Below, piece after piece: positions 9,923-17,786 of a stretch of DNA of 64,000 nucleotides. Source of the stretch: Betaproteobacteria bacterium (GTDB lineage: Bacteria > Pseudomonadota > Gammaproteobacteria > Burkholderiales > Rhodocyclaceae); the NCBI GenBank assembly GCA_016705475.1, contig JADIYD010000006.1, positions 478,226 to 542,225 on the forward strand, in the 5' to 3' direction. The position numbers and the translations under genes were made by a program. Each line of letters starts with the position of its first letter. The first letter of the stretch is position 1. The notes under the pieces were generated by a model, which was not told the DNA's origin, did not search any database, and saw nothing but the letters and a program-made list of their open reading frames with translations.

Positions 9923-9998
9923 AGGGGTGTAGCTCAATTGGTAGAGCAACGGTTTCCAAAACCGTAGGTCGGGGGTTCGATTCCCTCCGCCCCTGCCA
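9923..9998 (+). tRNA. tRNA-Trp (CCA)
   Basis: A 76-base cloverleaf with acceptor AGGGGTG / CGCCCCT, anticodon CCA at 9956-9958 in the loop TTCCAAA, T-loop GGTTCGATTCC, and encoded CCA end. It is followed 24 bases later by secE, the usual proteobacterial arrangement. Confidence 0.96.
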
Positions 9999-10022
9999 CT
10001 CTCTTTAAAGATCGCGAATTTC

Positions 10023-10376
10023 ATGGCTGACAAGATCAAGTTTGCGCTGGCGCTGGTTATTCTGGCAGCTGGCGTGGCTGGCTTCTACCTGCTCTCGGAG
10101 CAGGCAATGATTTTGCGCGTCCTGGCGGTCCTCGTTGGGTTGGCGCTGGCGATTGCCGTGGCTTGGAAGACCGAGCCGGGGCAGCGCTTTTTCACGTTTG
10201 CCAATGAGGCGGTTGTCGAAGCCAAGAAGGTTGTCTGGCCAAGTCGCAAGGAAACCATGCAGACGACAGGGGCGGTTTTCGCTTTTGTTGTCGTGATGGC
10301 GATCTTCCTGTATCTCACTGACAAAAGCCTCGAGTGGGTTCTGTATGACCTGGTCCTGGGCTGGAAGAAATCATGA
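10023..10376 (+). CDS. secE: Preprotein translocase subunit SecE
   Basis: Essential clamp subunit of the SecYEG channel. The 117-residue product has three hydrophobic segments (about 6-25, 32-45 and 84-103), as in E. coli SecE and unlike the single-span version of many bacteria. The conserved cytoplasmic amphipathic helix is visible as FANEAVVEAKKVVWPSRKET before the last span. Its stop overlaps the nusG start (ATGA), indicating coupled translation. Confidence 0.96.
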   Translation: MADKIKFALALVILAAGVAGFYLLSEQAMILRVLAVLVGLALAIAVAWKTEPGQRFFTFANEAVVEAKKVVWPSRKETMQTTGAVFAFVVVMAIFLYLTDKSLEWVLYDLVLGWKKS

Positions 10377-10906
10377 GTAAACGCTGGTACGTTGTTCACG
10401 CTTACTCGGGCTTCGAGAAGAGCGTCATGCGCGCAATTTTGGAGCGTATTGAGCGTCTTGGTATGCAGGATAAATTCGGTCGGATACTGGTTCCGGTTGA
10501 AGAAGTCGTGGAAATGAAGAATGGCCAGAAAGCCATTTCAGAACGAAAGTTCTTTCCGGGCTACGTTCTGTGCGAAATGGAAATGGATGACGATTCCTGG
10601 CACTTGGTGAAAAACACGCCCAAGGTCACAGGTTTTGTTGGCGGGACTGCCACCAAGCCAACCCCGATTTCCGAAAAGGAAGTCGAAAAGATCATGCAGC
10701 AGATGCAAGAGGGTGTTGAAAAGCCGCGTCCAAAAGTGCTGTTTGAGGTTGGCGAGGTTGTGCGTGTCAAGGAAGGTCCGTTCACCGACTTCCATGGCGC
10801 TGTTGAAGACGTCAATTATGAAAAGAATCGCATCCGCGTGTCGGTGACCATCTTTGGTCGTGCGACGCCGGTCGAGCTGGAGTTTGGTCAGGTCGAAAAA
10901 GCCTGA
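10373..10906 (+). CDS. nusG: Transcription termination/antitermination protein NusG
   Basis: Elongation factor that binds RNA polymerase and links it to Rho or the ribosome. The 177-residue protein starts MSKRWYVVHAYSGFEKSV (NGN domain, about 1-115) and ends with a KOW domain, VGEVVRVKEGPFTDFHGAVED, of normal length. The ATG overlaps the secE stop. The downstream 105-base gap contains the rplK leader hairpins. Confidence 0.97.
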   Translation: MSKRWYVVHAYSGFEKSVMRAILERIERLGMQDKFGRILVPVEEVVEMKNGQKAISERKFFPGYVLCEMEMDDDSWHLVKNTPKVTGFVGGTATKPTPISEKEVEKIMQQMQEGVEKPRPKVLFEVGEVVRVKEGPFTDFHGAVEDVNYEKNRIRVSVTIFGRATPVELEFGQVEKA

Positions 10907-11011
10907 TTCTGGTAACAGGGCAAGCCGAAAGCCCTTTGTTTCGGCAAGAGGAGCGCTGGTAGCGGATTTATTCCGTGAAAGCGCGCTACCACTCATCAAT
11001 TAGGAGCAATT
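10907..11011 (+). promoter_or_regulatory. rplK leader with two hairpins, possible L1 control site
   Basis: Between nusG and rplK are a 7-bp hairpin (10924-10930 with 10939-10945) and an 8-bp hairpin (10957-10964 with 10984-10991), the latter ending 20 bases before the rplK ATG, with AGGAG between. In E. coli, L1 represses its operon by binding the rplK leader; position and structure suggest the same here, but the L1 motif itself was not verified. Confidence 0.4.
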
Positions 11012-11443
11012 ATGGCCAAGAAAATTATTGGTTATATCAAGCTGCAAGTGCCGGCTGGCAAGGCGAATCCGTCGCCTCCGATCGGTCCTGCACTGGGTCA
11101 GCGCGGTCTGAACATCATGGAATTCTGTAAGGCCTTCAATGCTCAGACGCAAGGCGTCGAGCCGGGTCTGCCGATTCCGGTCGTGATCACTGCTTTCGCG
11201 GACAAGTCTTTCACCTTCGTGATGAAGACGCCGCCGGCAACGATCCTGATCAAGAAGGCTGCCGGCATCAAGTCCGGTTCGGCCAAGCCGCATACCGACA
11301 AGGTTGGCAAGATTACTCGTGCTCAGGCTGAAGAAATCGCCAAGACCAAGATGCCCGATCTGACCGCTGCCGACATGGAAGCCGCCGTTCGCACCATCGC
11401 TGGTTCCGCCCGTTCCATGGGCATCACGGTAGAGGGTCTGTAA
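11012..11443 (+). CDS. rplK: 50S ribosomal protein L11
   Basis: Component of the GTPase-associated centre of the large subunit, contacting 23S rRNA helices 43-44 and elongation factors. The 143-residue product (E. coli 142) has the N-terminal KLQVPAGKANPSPPIGPALGQRGLNIMEFCK stretch in two parts that forms the hinge toward factor binding, and the C-terminal rRNA-binding domain ending GSARSMGITVEGL. TAGGAGCAATT precedes the ATG. rplA follows after 2 bases. Confidence 0.97.
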   Translation: MAKKIIGYIKLQVPAGKANPSPPIGPALGQRGLNIMEFCKAFNAQTQGVEPGLPIPVVITAFADKSFTFVMKTPPATILIKKAAGIKSGSAKPHTDKVGKITRAQAEEIAKTKMPDLTAADMEAAVRTIAGSARSMGITVEGL

Positions 11444-11445
11444 TC

Positions 11446-12141
11446 ATGGCTAAACTTACCAAGAAGCAAAAGGCCGTGCAGGGCAAGATCGTCGCGATGA
11501 AGCTCTATCCGGTTCAGGAAGCGCTGACGCTTGCCAAAGAAACCGCCACCGCCAAGTTCGACGAGTCGATCGACGTCGCCGTCAATCTCGGCGTTGATGC
11601 ACGTAAGTCGGACCAGGTCGTGCGTGGTTCCGTCGTGCTGCCGGCTGGTACCGGCAAGTCGGTTCGCGTTGCCGTTTTCGCCCAAGGCGAAAAGGCCGAG
11701 GCCGCCAAGGCTGCAGGCGCTGAAGTCGTCGGTTTCGACGATCTGGCAGCCGAAGTCAAGGCAGGCAATCTGAATTTCGATGTCGTCATCGCCACCCCGG
11801 ATGCCATGAAGATCGTCGGCCAGCTCGGCCAGATCCTTGGTCCGCGCGGTCTGATGCCGAATCCGAAGGTCGGGACCGTGACCATGGACGTTGTCACCGC
11901 CGTGAAGAACGCCAAGGCTGGTCAGGTGCAATACCGTACCGACAAGGCTGGCATCATTCACGCCACCATCGGTCGTGCTTCCTTCTCGGTTGAGAGCCTC
12001 GAGTCCAATCTCAAGGCCCTGATCGATGCACTGAACAAGGCGAAACCGGCTTCCTCCAAGGGCCAGTATCTCCGCAAGGTTGCTGTTGCTGCCACGATGG
12101 GCCCCGGCGTTCGCGTCGATCAGGCCACCCTGGTTGGCTAA
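11446..12141 (+). CDS. rplA: 50S ribosomal protein L1
   Basis: Protein of the mobile L1 stalk near the E site; also the usual translational repressor of rplK-rplA. The 231-residue product (E. coli 234) has the family pattern DESIDVAVNLGVDARKSDQ near the N-terminus and the signature around GQILGPRGLMPNPKVGTV, with the C-terminal KGQYLRKVAVAATMGPGVRVD. Only 2 bases separate it from rplK. Confidence 0.97.
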   Translation: MAKLTKKQKAVQGKIVAMKLYPVQEALTLAKETATAKFDESIDVAVNLGVDARKSDQVVRGSVVLPAGTGKSVRVAVFAQGEKAEAAKAAGAEVVGFDDLAAEVKAGNLNFDVVIATPDAMKIVGQLGQILGPRGLMPNPKVGTVTMDVVTAVKNAKAGQVQYRTDKAGIIHATIGRASFSVESLESNLKALIDALNKAKPASSKGQYLRKVAVAATMGPGVRVDQATLVG

Positions 12142-12371
12142 AAAAGTACTTTGGGTCGCTGATGGCTGCGCGAGCGGTTATCAGCGAATCGTCAAAGACC
12201 GCAGGCGCCTCGGTGACGAGGCTTAATCGCGAAAGCACCCTGCGCAGACGGTGTCCCCGAACAAGATTTTCTGCTGCCCGGCAACGGGAAGCATAGGTTC
12301 TGGTTCAGGTCGCCGTAGGTGCGACGGGAAATTTTTCCCGTCGTGTTATGACTTGAAAGGAGGAAGGACCC
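12142..12371 (+). promoter_or_regulatory. rplJ leader region (L10 autoregulation expected)
   Basis: A 230-base untranslated region before rplJ, the place where L10-(L7/L12) represses translation in other proteobacteria. A perfect 9-bp hairpin with a 4-base loop (12322-12330 with 12335-12343, core CGACGGGAA) lies just upstream of the strong AAAGGAGGAAGG ribosome site. No ORF of interest is present. The exact L10-binding kink-turn was not modelled. Confidence 0.5.
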
Positions 12372-12869
12372 GTGGGTCTCAATCTGAACGACAAAAAAGC
12401 GGTTGTAGCTGAGGTAGCGGCACAAGTAGCCAGCGCCCAGACCATCGCGATTGCCGAATACCGTGGCATTGAGGTCGGTGATCTCACCGTGCTGCGCAAA
12501 AAGGCTCGCGAATCTGGCGTCTATCTGCGCGTGTTGAAGAATACCCTGGTGCGTCGCGCCGTCGCGGACACCCCGTTCGCTGGCCTGGCAGATCACATGG
12601 TCGGTCCGCTGATTTACAGCGTATCCGCCGATCCCGTGGCTGCTGCGAAGGTGCTTAGCGATTTCGCTAAAACCAACGACAAATTGGTACTCAAGGCTGG
12701 CTCTTACGCCGGCAAGGTTCTCGACAAAGCTGGTGTGCAAGCACTTGCGTCCGTCCCGAGCCGTGAAGAGTTGCTCTCCAAGCTGCTGTACGTCATGCAA
12801 GCTCCGGTCGCCGGCTTCGTCCGCGGTCTGGCTGCCCTGGCTGCTCAGCGCGAAGAAGCTGCCGCTTGA
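12372..12869 (+). CDS. rplJ: 50S ribosomal protein L10
   Basis: Base of the L7/L12 stalk. Exactly 165 residues, as in E. coli, with an N-terminal rRNA-binding domain (GLNLNDKKAVVAEVAAQ, then IAEYRGIEVGDLTVLRKKARE) and a C-terminal helix that binds L7/L12 dimers. It uses a GTG start, supported by a strong AAAGGAGGAAGG ribosome site. A long leader upstream suggests autogenous control, and rplL follows after 38 bases. Confidence 0.97.
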   Translation: MGLNLNDKKAVVAEVAAQVASAQTIAIAEYRGIEVGDLTVLRKKARESGVYLRVLKNTLVRRAVADTPFAGLADHMVGPLIYSVSADPVAAAKVLSDFAKTNDKLVLKAGSYAGKVLDKAGVQALASVPSREELLSKLLYVMQAPVAGFVRGLAALAAQREEAAA

Positions 12870-12907
12870 TCCCTACCGCATACGAACTGATTTAGGAGTT
12901 TATTGAA

Positions 12908-13276
12908 ATGGCAATTAGCAAAGAAGACATCCTGGAAGCCGTAGGCTCCCTGACCGTTATGGAACTGAATGACCTGGTCAAGGCATTCGAAGAGAAGTTT
13001 GGCGTCTCCGCCGCTGCCGTCGCCGTCGCCGGCCCGGCTGGCGCCGCTGCCGTTGTTGAAGAGCAGACCGAATTCACCGTCATGCTGAACGCAGCTGGCG
13101 ATAAGAAGGTCGAAGTCATCAAGGTCGTCCGTGCTGTTACCGGCCTGGGCCTCAAGGAAGCCAAGGATCTGGTTGATGGCGCTCCGAAGGCTGTCAAGGA
13201 AGGCATCTCCAAGGCTGACGCTGAAGCCCTCAAGAAGCAACTGGAAGACGCAGGCGCCAAGGTCGAAGTCAAGTAA
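12908..13276 (+). CDS. rplL: 50S ribosomal protein L7/L12
   Basis: Multi-copy acidic stalk protein that recruits and activates translational GTPases. The 122-residue product has the N-terminal dimerisation helices (about 1-33), an alanine-rich hinge (SAAAVAVAGPAGAAAV) and the C-terminal domain with GLGLKEAKDLVDGAPKAVKEG, the factor-binding helices. TAGGAGTTTATTGAA precedes the ATG. It is followed by an attenuator-like terminator before rpoB. Confidence 0.98.
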   Translation: MAISKEDILEAVGSLTVMELNDLVKAFEEKFGVSAAAVAVAGPAGAAAVVEEQTEFTVMLNAAGDKKVEVIKVVRAVTGLGLKEAKDLVDGAPKAVKEGISKADAEALKKQLEDAGAKVEVK

Positions 13277-13292
13277 TCGACGCTTCGCAAGC

Positions 13293-13325
13293 GGGCTGGC
13301 GGCTCTGTCGCCAGCCCTTTTGTGC
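13293..13325 (+). terminator. Terminator/attenuator between rplL and rpoB
   Basis: A perfect 9-bp GC-rich stem (13293-13301 with 13309-13317, core GGGCTGGCG), 7-base loop, then TTTTGTG. E. coli has a partial terminator at the same place that lowers rpoBC transcription relative to the ribosomal genes; the same role is inferred. Confidence 0.75.
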
Positions 13326-13377
13326 TTTGTATGACAGGTTAGCTACATCCTTAAAACGAACTTGAATAACGCCAGCC

Positions 13378-13438
13378 GGCAAACGCAAGCGACACTTTCT
13401 TCTTCCCCTCGGGGGCGGAGGGTTCGTTTGCGTTTGCC
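13378..13438 (+). other. Long compound hairpin in the rpoB leader
   Basis: A 15-bp stem with one G-T pair (13378-13392 with 13424-13438) encloses a second 5-bp stem (13406-13410 with 13418-13422) and is followed by TGTTTT. Its length resembles RNase III substrates; E. coli has an RNase III site in this same intercistronic region. It may process the rplL-rpoB message or act as a second attenuator. Confidence 0.5.
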
Positions 13439-13483
13439 TGTTTTCTCAGGTTCAACGTTTGATTCCATCCTCACGGAGTTACC

Positions 13484-16400
13484 ATGACTTACTCCTTCAC
13501 CGAGAAGAAACGCATCCGCAAGAGCTTCGCCAAGCGCGCCAGCGTGCTTGACGTCCCTTACTTGTTGGCGACCCAATTGCAGTCTTTCAAGGATTTCCTG
13601 CAAGACGGGGTTGCCCCAGAGCGGCGGAAAAATGAGGGCTTGCAAGCTGCATTCACCTCGATATTTCCGATCGTTTCGCACTCCGGCAACGCTCGCCTGG
13701 AGTTCGTCAGCTACATGCTGGGTGAACCGGCATTTGATGTTACGGAGTGCCAGCAGCGTGGCCTGACCTTCGCTTCGTCGTTGCGAGCAAAGGTTCGTTT
13801 GGTCATTATGGACCGTGAAGCGCCGGATACCGTCAAGGAGGTCAAGGAGCAGGAAGTTTACATGGGCGAAATGCCCTTGATGACGACCAATGGTTCTTTC
13901 GTGATCAATGGTACCGAGCGTGTCATCGTTTCTCAGTTGCATCGTTCGCCAGGTGTGTTCTTTGAACACGACCGTGGTAAGACCCATAGTTCCGGCAAGC
14001 TGCTTTTCTCGGCACGCGTCATTCCTTACCGTGGCTCATGGCTGGACTTCGAGTTTGACCCGAAAGACACCTTGTTCTTCCGCGTTGACCGTCGTCGCAA
14101 GATGCCCGTTACGACCCTGCTCAAGGCTATTGGCATGTCGTCCGAGGAAATTCTTGCCCATTTCTTTGAATTCGATACCTTCCTGTTGTCCAAGGACAAT
14201 ATCGAGTTCACGCTGGTCCCGGAGCGTCTGCGTGGCGAAGTGGCGCGTTTTGATTTTGTCGCTCCGGACGGCAAGGTCATTGTCGCCAAGGACAAGCGGA
14301 TAACCGCCAAGCACATTCGTGACATCGGGGCTGCTGCCATCAAACAGCTTTCGGTGCCTGACGAGTTCCTGGTGGGGCGAGTCATCGCCAAAAACACTAT
14401 CGACCGGGCAACGGGCGAAGTGGTTGCCAACGCCAACGACGAAATTACCGAAACCTTGCTGGCCAAGCTGCGCGAGTCGGAAATTACCACCATCGAAACG
14501 TTGTATACCAACGAACTCGACCGTGGCTCGTTCATTTCGAACACCCTGCGGGCTGACGAAACGGCAACCCGCCAGGCTGCCCGCGTAGCCATTTATCGCA
14601 TGATGCGCCCGGGTGAGCCGCCGACGGAAGAAGCGGTCGAAATTCTGTTCAACGGTTTGTTCTATTCGGATGAACGCTACGATCTTTCGGGCGTCGGCCG
14701 GATGAAGTTCAACCGCCGTCTGACACGTCCTGATGTCATTGAATACAAGCTCATGCTCAAGGGCCTGGCATCCAAGGCCGAAGCTGCGCTGAAGAATTTG
14801 GCAGAAGCCTCCGGATTTGCTTTGTCTGCTATTCAGGACTTGGTTGCGCTGATGCCTTTTGGTGCGCGCGCCATGGTCGAGAACGTTACTCAGGCTGAAG
14901 CTGAGGCTCTGGCTGCCAAGATCAAGCCGCTCGGCGCGAATATCGAAGTGCGCGAGCAGTTGACGCTGTCGCCGCGCGACATCGTCGAAGTGATCAAGAT
15001 CCTCGTCGAACTGCGCAATGGCCGTGGTGAAATCGACGACATCGATCACTTGGGCAATCGTCGCGTGCGATCTGTCGGCGAACTGGCCGAAAACCAGTTC
15101 CGCGCCGGTCTGGTCCGTGTCGAGCGTGCTGTCAAAGAACGTTTGTCGCAGGCTGAGTCCGATAACCTGATGCCGCACGACCTGATCAACGCCAAGCCGA
15201 TCAGCGCCGCCATCAAGGAGTTCTTTGGTTCCAGCCAACTGTCACAGTTTATGGACCAAACCAATCCGCTGTCGGAAATTACGCACAAGCGTCGCGTTTC
15301 CGCACTTGGCCCGGGTGGTCTGACCCGTGAGCGCGCAGGCTTCGAAGTGCGCGACGTGCATCCGACCCACTACGGTCGTGTCTGCCCGATCGAAACGCCG
15401 GAAGGTCCGAACATCGGTCTGATCAACTCGTTGGCCTTGTTTGCCCGCGTCAATAGCTACGGTTTCATTGAGACCGCCTACCGCAAGGTAGCCGATGGCA
15501 AGGTCACCGATCAGATTGAGTACCTGTCTGCGATTGAGGAAGGTAATTACGTTGTCGCGCAGGCCAATGCCTCGCTGGATGATGGCCGTTTGTCCGATGA
15601 TCTGGTGACCTGTCGCGAGAAGGGTGAAACCATTCTGGCCGAGCCGTCGCGTGTTCAGTACATGGACGTTGCCCCGGGACAGATCGTTTCCGTTGCCGCA
15701 TCGCTGATTCCGTTCCTTGAACACGATGACGCAAACCGCGCGCTGATGGGTGCCAACATGCAGCGCCAGGCAGTTCCTTGTCTGCGTCCGGAAAAGCCGC
15801 TGGTTGGTACGGGTATTGAACGCACGGTTGCAGTCGACTCCGGTACTGCCGTGGTTGCCCTGCGTGGCGGCAAGGTCGATTATGTTGATGCCGCCCGTGT
15901 TGTCGTTCGTGTCAATGACAACGAAGCCATCGCTGGCGAAGTCGGTGTCGATATCTACAATCTGGTTAAATACACCCGCTCCAATCAGAACACCAATATC
16001 AACCAGCGTCCGCTGGTGCGCGTTGGTGATCACATTGCCAAGGGTGACGTTGTGGCCGACGGTGCGTCGACCGACAAGGGTGAACTGGCGCTTGGCCAGA
16101 ACATGCTGATCGCCTTCATGCCCTGGAATGGTTACAACTTCGAAGACTCGATTTTGATCTCCGAGCGCGTTGTTGCCGAAGACCGCTACACCTCGATCCA
16201 CATCGAGGAATTGACGGTTGTTGCCCGTGACACCAAGCTCGGACCTGAAGAAATCACCCGCGATATCGCCTCGCTCGGTGAGGCACAGCTATCCCGACTG
16301 GATGATTCAGGGATTGTTTATATCGGCGCTGAAGTTGAGGCTGCTGATGTGCTGGTTGGCAAGGTAACGCCCAAGGGTGAAACCCAGCTGACGCCGGAAG

Positions 16401-17764
16401 AAAAGCTCTTGCGCGCCATCTTCGGCGAAAAGGCGTCTGACGTTAAGGACACCTCGTTGCGTGTGCCGTCCGGTATCGCCGGTACGGTCATCGACGTTCA
16501 GGTCTTCACCCGTGAAGGCATCGAGCGTGACAAGCGCGCCCAGGCCATCATCGAAGATCACCTGCGTCACTACAAGCTTGATCTGGCCGACCAGATGCGC
16601 ATCGTCGAACGCGATGCCTTCGCTCGCGTCGAGCGCCTTATCCTTGGCAAGAAAGCCAACGGTGGCCCGAAGAAGCTTGCCAAGGGAACCGTCCTCGAGA
16701 AGTCTTACCTCGACGGAATGGACCCCCACCACTGGTTCGATATTCGCCTCGCTGATGACGAAGCCGCGCAGCAGCTTGAACAGGTCAAGGATGGTCTGGA
16801 GCAGGCGCGCAAGGATTTCGATATCGCTTTCGAGGGCAAGCGCAAGAAGCTGACCCAGGGCGACGAATTGCCGCCGGGCGTCCAGAAAATGGTCAAGGTT
16901 TACGTCGCCGTCAAACGTCGCCTGCAGCCTGGCGACAAGATGGCAGGTCGTCACGGAAACAAGGGCGTTGTGTCCCGCATCCTTCCGGTTGAGGACATGC
17001 CGCACATGGAAGATGGTAGTCCGGTCGATATCGTGCTGAACCCGCTTGGCGTGCCGTCACGAATGAACGTTGGACAGATTCTTGAAGTGCACCTTGGTCT
17101 TGCAGCGAAGGGACTTGGTCACAAGATTGGTGCCATGTTGCGCGCCCAATCCAGCGCCAAGGAAGTTCGCGGATTCCTTGACCAGATCTACAACTCCAGC
17201 GGTAAGCCGGAGAGTCTTGAAGAGCTCAACGACACTGAAGTACTCGAGATGGCCGGCAACCTGACCAGTGGTGTTCCGTTCGCAACGCCGGTGTTCGACG
17301 GTGCCAAGGAAGAGGAAATCAAGGGTATGTTGGCCATGGCTGGCATGCCGTCCTCCGGTCAGATGACGCTGTTCGATGGTCGTACTGGCGAGCCCTTTGA
17401 GCGCAAGGTGACGGTTGGCTACATGCATTATCTGAAGCTGCATCACCTTGTCGACGACAAGATGCACGCCCGTTCGACTGGCCCGTACTCTCTGGTTACC
17501 CAGCAGCCGCTGGGCGGCAAGGCACAGTTCGGTGGTCAGCGCTTCGGTGAAATGGAAGTCTGGGCGCTCGAAGCCTACGGCGCATCGTATGTGCTGCAGG
17601 AAATGCTGACCGTAAAGTCTGATGACGTGAATGGCCGTACCAAAGTGTACGAAAACATCGTCAAGGGCGAGCACAGAATCGATGCCGGCATGCCGGAATC
17701 CTTCAATGTGCTGGTCAAGGAAATCCGTTCGCTGGCGATCGATATCGATCTGGAACGTTACTGA
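13484..17764 (+). CDS. rpoB: RNA polymerase beta subunit
   Basis: Catalytic subunit of RNA polymerase. The 1426-residue product is longer than the E. coli 1342, with extra length typical of betaproteobacterial RpoB. The rifampicin region (about residues 580-607) reads SQLSQFMDQTNPLSEITHKR then RVSALGPGG, that is, with wild-type residues at the usual resistance positions. The C-terminal GGQRFGEMEVWALEAYGA clamp motif is intact. ACGGAGTT precedes the ATG. rpoC follows after 22 bases. Confidence 0.98.
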   Translation: MTYSFTEKKRIRKSFAKRASVLDVPYLLATQLQSFKDFLQDGVAPERRKNEGLQAAFTSIFPIVSHSGNARLEFVSYMLGEPAFDVTECQQRGLTFASSLRAKVRLVIMDREAPDTVKEVKEQEVYMGEMPLMTTNGSFVINGTERVIVSQLHRSPGVFFEHDRGKTHSSGKLLFSARVIPYRGSWLDFEFDPKDTLFFRVDRRRKMPVTTLLKAIGMSSEEILAHFFEFDTFLLSKDNIEFTLVPERLRGEVARFDFVAPDGKVIVAKDKRITAKHIRDIGAAAIKQLSVPDEFLVGRVIAKNTIDRATGEVVANANDEITETLLAKLRESEITTIETLYTNELDRGSFISNTLRADETATRQAARVAIYRMMRPGEPPTEEAVEILFNGLFYSDERYDLSGVGRMKFNRRLTRPDVIEYKLMLKGLASKAEAALKNLAEASGFALSAIQDLVALMPFGARAMVENVTQAEAEALAAKIKPLGANIEVREQLTLSPRDIVEVIKILVELRNGRGEIDDIDHLGNRRVRSVGELAENQFRAGLVRVERAVKERLSQAESDNLMPHDLINAKPISAAIKEFFGSSQLSQFMDQTNPLSEITHKRRVSALGPGGLTRERAGFEVRDVHPTHYGRVCPIETPEGPNIGLINSLALFARVNSYGFIETAYRKVADGKVTDQIEYLSAIEEGNYVVAQANASLDDGRLSDDLVTCREKGETILAEPSRVQYMDVAPGQIVSVAASLIPFLEHDDANRALMGANMQRQAVPCLRPEKPLVGTGIERTVAVDSGTAVVALRGGKVDYVDAARVVVRVNDNEAIAGEVGVDIYNLVKYTRSNQNTNINQRPLVRVGDHIAKGDVVADGASTDKGELALGQNMLIAFMPWNGYNFEDSILISERVVAEDRYTSIHIEELTVVARDTKLGPEEITRDIASLGEAQLSRLDDSGIVYIGAEVEAADVLVGKVTPKGETQLTPEEKLLRAIFGEKASDVKDTSLRVPSGIAGTVIDVQVFTREGIERDKRAQAIIEDHLRHYKLDLADQMRIVERDAFARVERLILGKKANGGPKKLAKGTVLEKSYLDGMDPHHWFDIRLADDEAAQQLEQVKDGLEQARKDFDIAFEGKRKKLTQGDELPPGVQKMVKVYVAVKRRLQPGDKMAGRHGNKGVVSRILPVEDMPHMEDGSPVDIVLNPLGVPSRMNVGQILEVHLGLAAKGLGHKIGAMLRAQSSAKEVRGFLDQIYNSSGKPESLEELNDTEVLEMAGNLTSGVPFATPVFDGAKEEEIKGMLAMAGMPSSGQMTLFDGRTGEPFERKVTVGYMHYLKLHHLVDDKMHARSTGPYSLVTQQPLGGKAQFGGQRFGEMEVWALEAYGASYVLQEMLTVKSDDVNGRTKVYENIVKGEHRIDAGMPESFNVLVKEIRSLAIDIDLERY

Positions 17765-17786
17765 TTCAGGGCTTAGGAGTTAAACG

